Assembly (NCBI GenBank): GCA_964639175.1
Contig: CAZXCE010000163.1
Location: forward strand, 1 to 14,764
Length of the DNA stretch: 14,764 nt
From: JACQXX01 sp964639175
Lineage (GTDB): Bacteria > Acidobacteriota > Blastocatellia > Chloracidobacteriales > Chloracidobacteriaceae
Direction: 5' to 3'
In this document: positions 13,137-14,764 of the stretch, one piece after another
Layout: each line of letters starts with the position of its first letter
Numbering within the stretch: position 1 is the stretch's first letter
Translations under genes and position numbers: made by a program
The notes under the pieces: model-generated
What the model saw: only the letters and a program-made list of their open reading frames with translations
What the model was told of the DNA's origin: nothing
The model's database searches: none

Positions 13137-13423
13137 AGGTGCTTATGATTCCGCAGAAAAATGCAGTGCGGCTGGGTGATTTGGATGGAATGTGAGCTTG
13201 ATTGAACTCAGAAACGGGTACAATAATGAAAATTCACTGGAAAGTCTATCCACTGCGGTTTTCCCGGCGAACCCTGGTGGCTTGAAATCGTTATGGCTGT
13301 TGTCTTTGGCAACGCTTCACGTCTGACTTGTTTCACATTCATTCCAATTGAACATTGACCCATCACGAGCCTTGAGGCTTGGTGTTGCAGGACTATCCAA
13401 CTTCGAGGAGAAAACACATAGCT
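13137..13423. promoter_or_regulatory. Divergent intergenic region between queD-like and htrA genes
   Basis: This 287-bp gap must hold promoters for both directions. A possible plus-strand promoter is TTGATT (13198-13203) and TACAAT (13219-13224), with a short 15-bp spacer. A small dyad AGCCT-TG-AGGCT lies at 13368-13379. GAGGAG at 13405-13410 is the likely htrA ribosome binding site, 13 nt before the ATG. I see no gene on either strand. Confidence 0.35.
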
Positions 13424-14764
13424 ATGAGTTCTGATCGCAAAATACTTCGACAAACCCTTCATGGCGTTCTGGCTCTCATTCTGGTTTTTGCCGGAGTGGT
13501 GAGCTATCACATGGTGACCACCCGGGCTGGAAATGGAGCCCATTTCAAGAGCAGCAGCCTTTTTTCAGTTGGGGCTCAATCTCCCTCTGACCTTCCGCCC
13601 ATCAACTCCCCAACCGAACTTTCAAATGTCTTTCGAACGGTCAGTCGCCGCTTAAAACCAGCGGTCGTCAGTCTCAATGTGACAGAGAAAGTTGATACGG
13701 CCTCAATGTTTAGCTTTGGGAAAAACCATCCAGCGATCCCAGGCTTTCCTGATCAGGATGATGAAGGTGGCCAGGCTTTGCGTCGGGGAACTGGTTCTGG
13801 TTTTATCGTGAGTGAAGACGGATACATCATCACCAACAATCACGTGGTCGGCAAAGCTGAAAAAATTGAAGTTCGGCTCCATGATGGCAAGACCTACACG
13901 GCAAAGCTCATTGGGGCTGATCCAAACACCGATGTGGCTGTTATCAAAGTCAATTCAAAAGAGCCCTTACCGCACGTTGGCTTAAGTTCGCCCGAAGAAG
14001 AAGCCGCCAAAGTCAATAGCATGGAACAGGGCGATTGGGTGATTGCGATTGGGTCTCCATTTGGTTTGGAGCAGACCATTACGGCTGGAATTGTCAGTGC
14101 CACGGGACGTGATCTGCCTCAAGGTTCACAATACAGCCGCTACATTCAAACCGATGCCTCGATCAATCCTGGAAACTCAGGAGGGCCGTTGATCAATTTG
14201 CGAGGCGATGTGATTGGCATGAACACGATGATTTTTACCGAATCAGGTGGAAATCAAGGTGTTGGATTTGCCATTCCGGTTGATTTGGTGACCAAGATTG
14301 CCCGGAAACTGATGACCACGGGGCGGGTCCAGCGTGGCTGGCTTGGGGTGAGTCTCTATCCGCGAGTCCTGACAGAGGATGAAGCGAAAGCGATTGGATT
14401 ACCTGATGCAGACGGAGCCTTAATTCAGGATCTGGTGGCCGATAATTCACCTGCGGCTCAAGCTGGTCTCAAATCAGGCGATTTTATTGTTGAATTTAAT
14501 GGAAAGCCAATTAAGTCTGGGCGTGATTTAACCAGTCAGGTCGCTGATGCCGAAGTTGGTCGTGACGTTGAGGTCAAGTTCCTGCGTGAGGGGAAAGAAC
14601 AATCAACCAAGGTCAAACTGGCTGAACGTCCGGATGATGACCAGATGGCACGTGGGATCACACCGGATTCCCCAGGGAAGGAAGCCAAACTTGGTGTTTC
14701 TTCAACTCCGGTCACCGCTGAAATGGCGCAACAAATGAAGTTGCGCATTAGCAGCGGTGCCTTG
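13424..14764 (+). CDS. HtrA/DegP-type periplasmic serine protease (3' end outside window)
   Basis: 447 residues are visible; no stop occurs before the window ends. Residues 1-10 are basic/polar and about 12-26 hydrophobic, giving a signal peptide or anchor. The trypsin-like domain (about 68-295) has the catalytic triad H140 (IITNNHVV), D170 (DPNTDVAVIKV) and S252 (NPGNSGGPL). A first PDZ domain follows (about 303-400, starting RGWLGVSLYPRVLTEDEAKAIGL and including NSPAAQAGLKSGDFIVEFNGKPI). The sequence KEAKLGVSSTPVTAEMAQQMKL at the end looks like the start of a second PDZ domain, as in DegP/DegQ. Such proteases degrade or refold damaged envelope proteins. GAGGAG at 13405-13410 supports this start. 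The exact paralogue (DegP, DegQ or other) cannot be settled. Confidence 0.92.
   Translation, partial: MSSDRKILRQTLHGVLALILVFAGVVSYHMVTTRAGNGAHFKSSSLFSVGAQSPSDLPPINSPTELSNVFRTVSRRLKPAVVSLNVTEKVDTASMFSFGKNHPAIPGFPDQDDEGGQALRRGTGSGFIVSEDGYIITNNHVVGKAEKIEVRLHDGKTYTAKLIGADPNTDVAVIKVNSKEPLPHVGLSSPEEEAAKVNSMEQGDWVIAIGSPFGLEQTITAGIVSATGRDLPQGSQYSRYIQTDASINPGNSGGPLINLRGDVIGMNTMIFTESGGNQGVGFAIPVDLVTKIARKLMTTGRVQRGWLGVSLYPRVLTEDEAKAIGLPDADGALIQDLVADNSPAAQAGLKSGDFIVEFNGKPIKSGRDLTSQVADAEVGRDVEVKFLREGKEQSTKVKLAERPDDDQMARGITPDSPGKEAKLGVSSTPVTAEMAQQMKLRISSGAL

Overview
The window is ordinary-density bacterial chromosome with roughly balanced GC and no rRNA, tRNA, IS element, phage gene or CRISPR array that I can recognise. 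The best fit is Acidobacteriota, perhaps Blastocatellia-like. This rests on a two-domain ThyX, a PTPS paralogue whose catalytic Cys is lost but whose adjacent Glu is kept (a type reported from Acidobacteria and a few other phyla), an FhaA-like FHA protein, and intergenic heptamer repeats. It is inference, not proof.

Layout. (1) Bases 1-3023, plus strand: a phosphate-signalling cluster phoU-phoB-phoR behind a candidate extended -10 promoter. phoB and phoR abut or overlap, and PhoR has no membrane segment. (2) Bases 3024-4496: a repeat- and hairpin-rich stretch holding one minus-strand gene for a small double zinc-ribbon protein, with its own intrinsic terminator about 210 nt past the stop. (3) Bases 4497-8043, plus strand: short NfeD, SPFH/stomatin-like protein, and a 636-residue exported protein of unknown function, probably one membrane-associated operon. 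(4) Bases 8077-13136, minus strand: FHA-domain protein, NamZ-family (DUF1343) N-acetylmuramidase, tandem-domain ThyX, a small exported SPOR-like protein, and a PTPS-III/QueD-like enzyme. (5) From 13424, plus strand: the N-terminal 447 residues of an HtrA/DegP-type periplasmic protease cut off by the window end.

Together: the phoU-B-R genes form a phosphate-response regulatory unit. NfeD with the SPFH protein is a recurrent membrane-microdomain pair. ThyX and the PTPS-III candidate both bear on folate use and supply, two genes apart. NamZ, the SPOR-like protein and HtrA touch envelope or peptidoglycan homeostasis, but nothing ties them into one system.

The most unusual feature is the noncoding DNA. 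Several intergenic regions carry tandem repeats with a 7-bp period but unrelated unit sequences. There is a 19-bp perfect inverted repeat with a 2-nt spacer, a 10-bp perfect inverted repeat built around two TTGACA hexamers, and an exact 28-bp hairpin element present in two opposite-orientation copies 4 kb apart. I do not see a convincing new multi-gene defence or mobile system.
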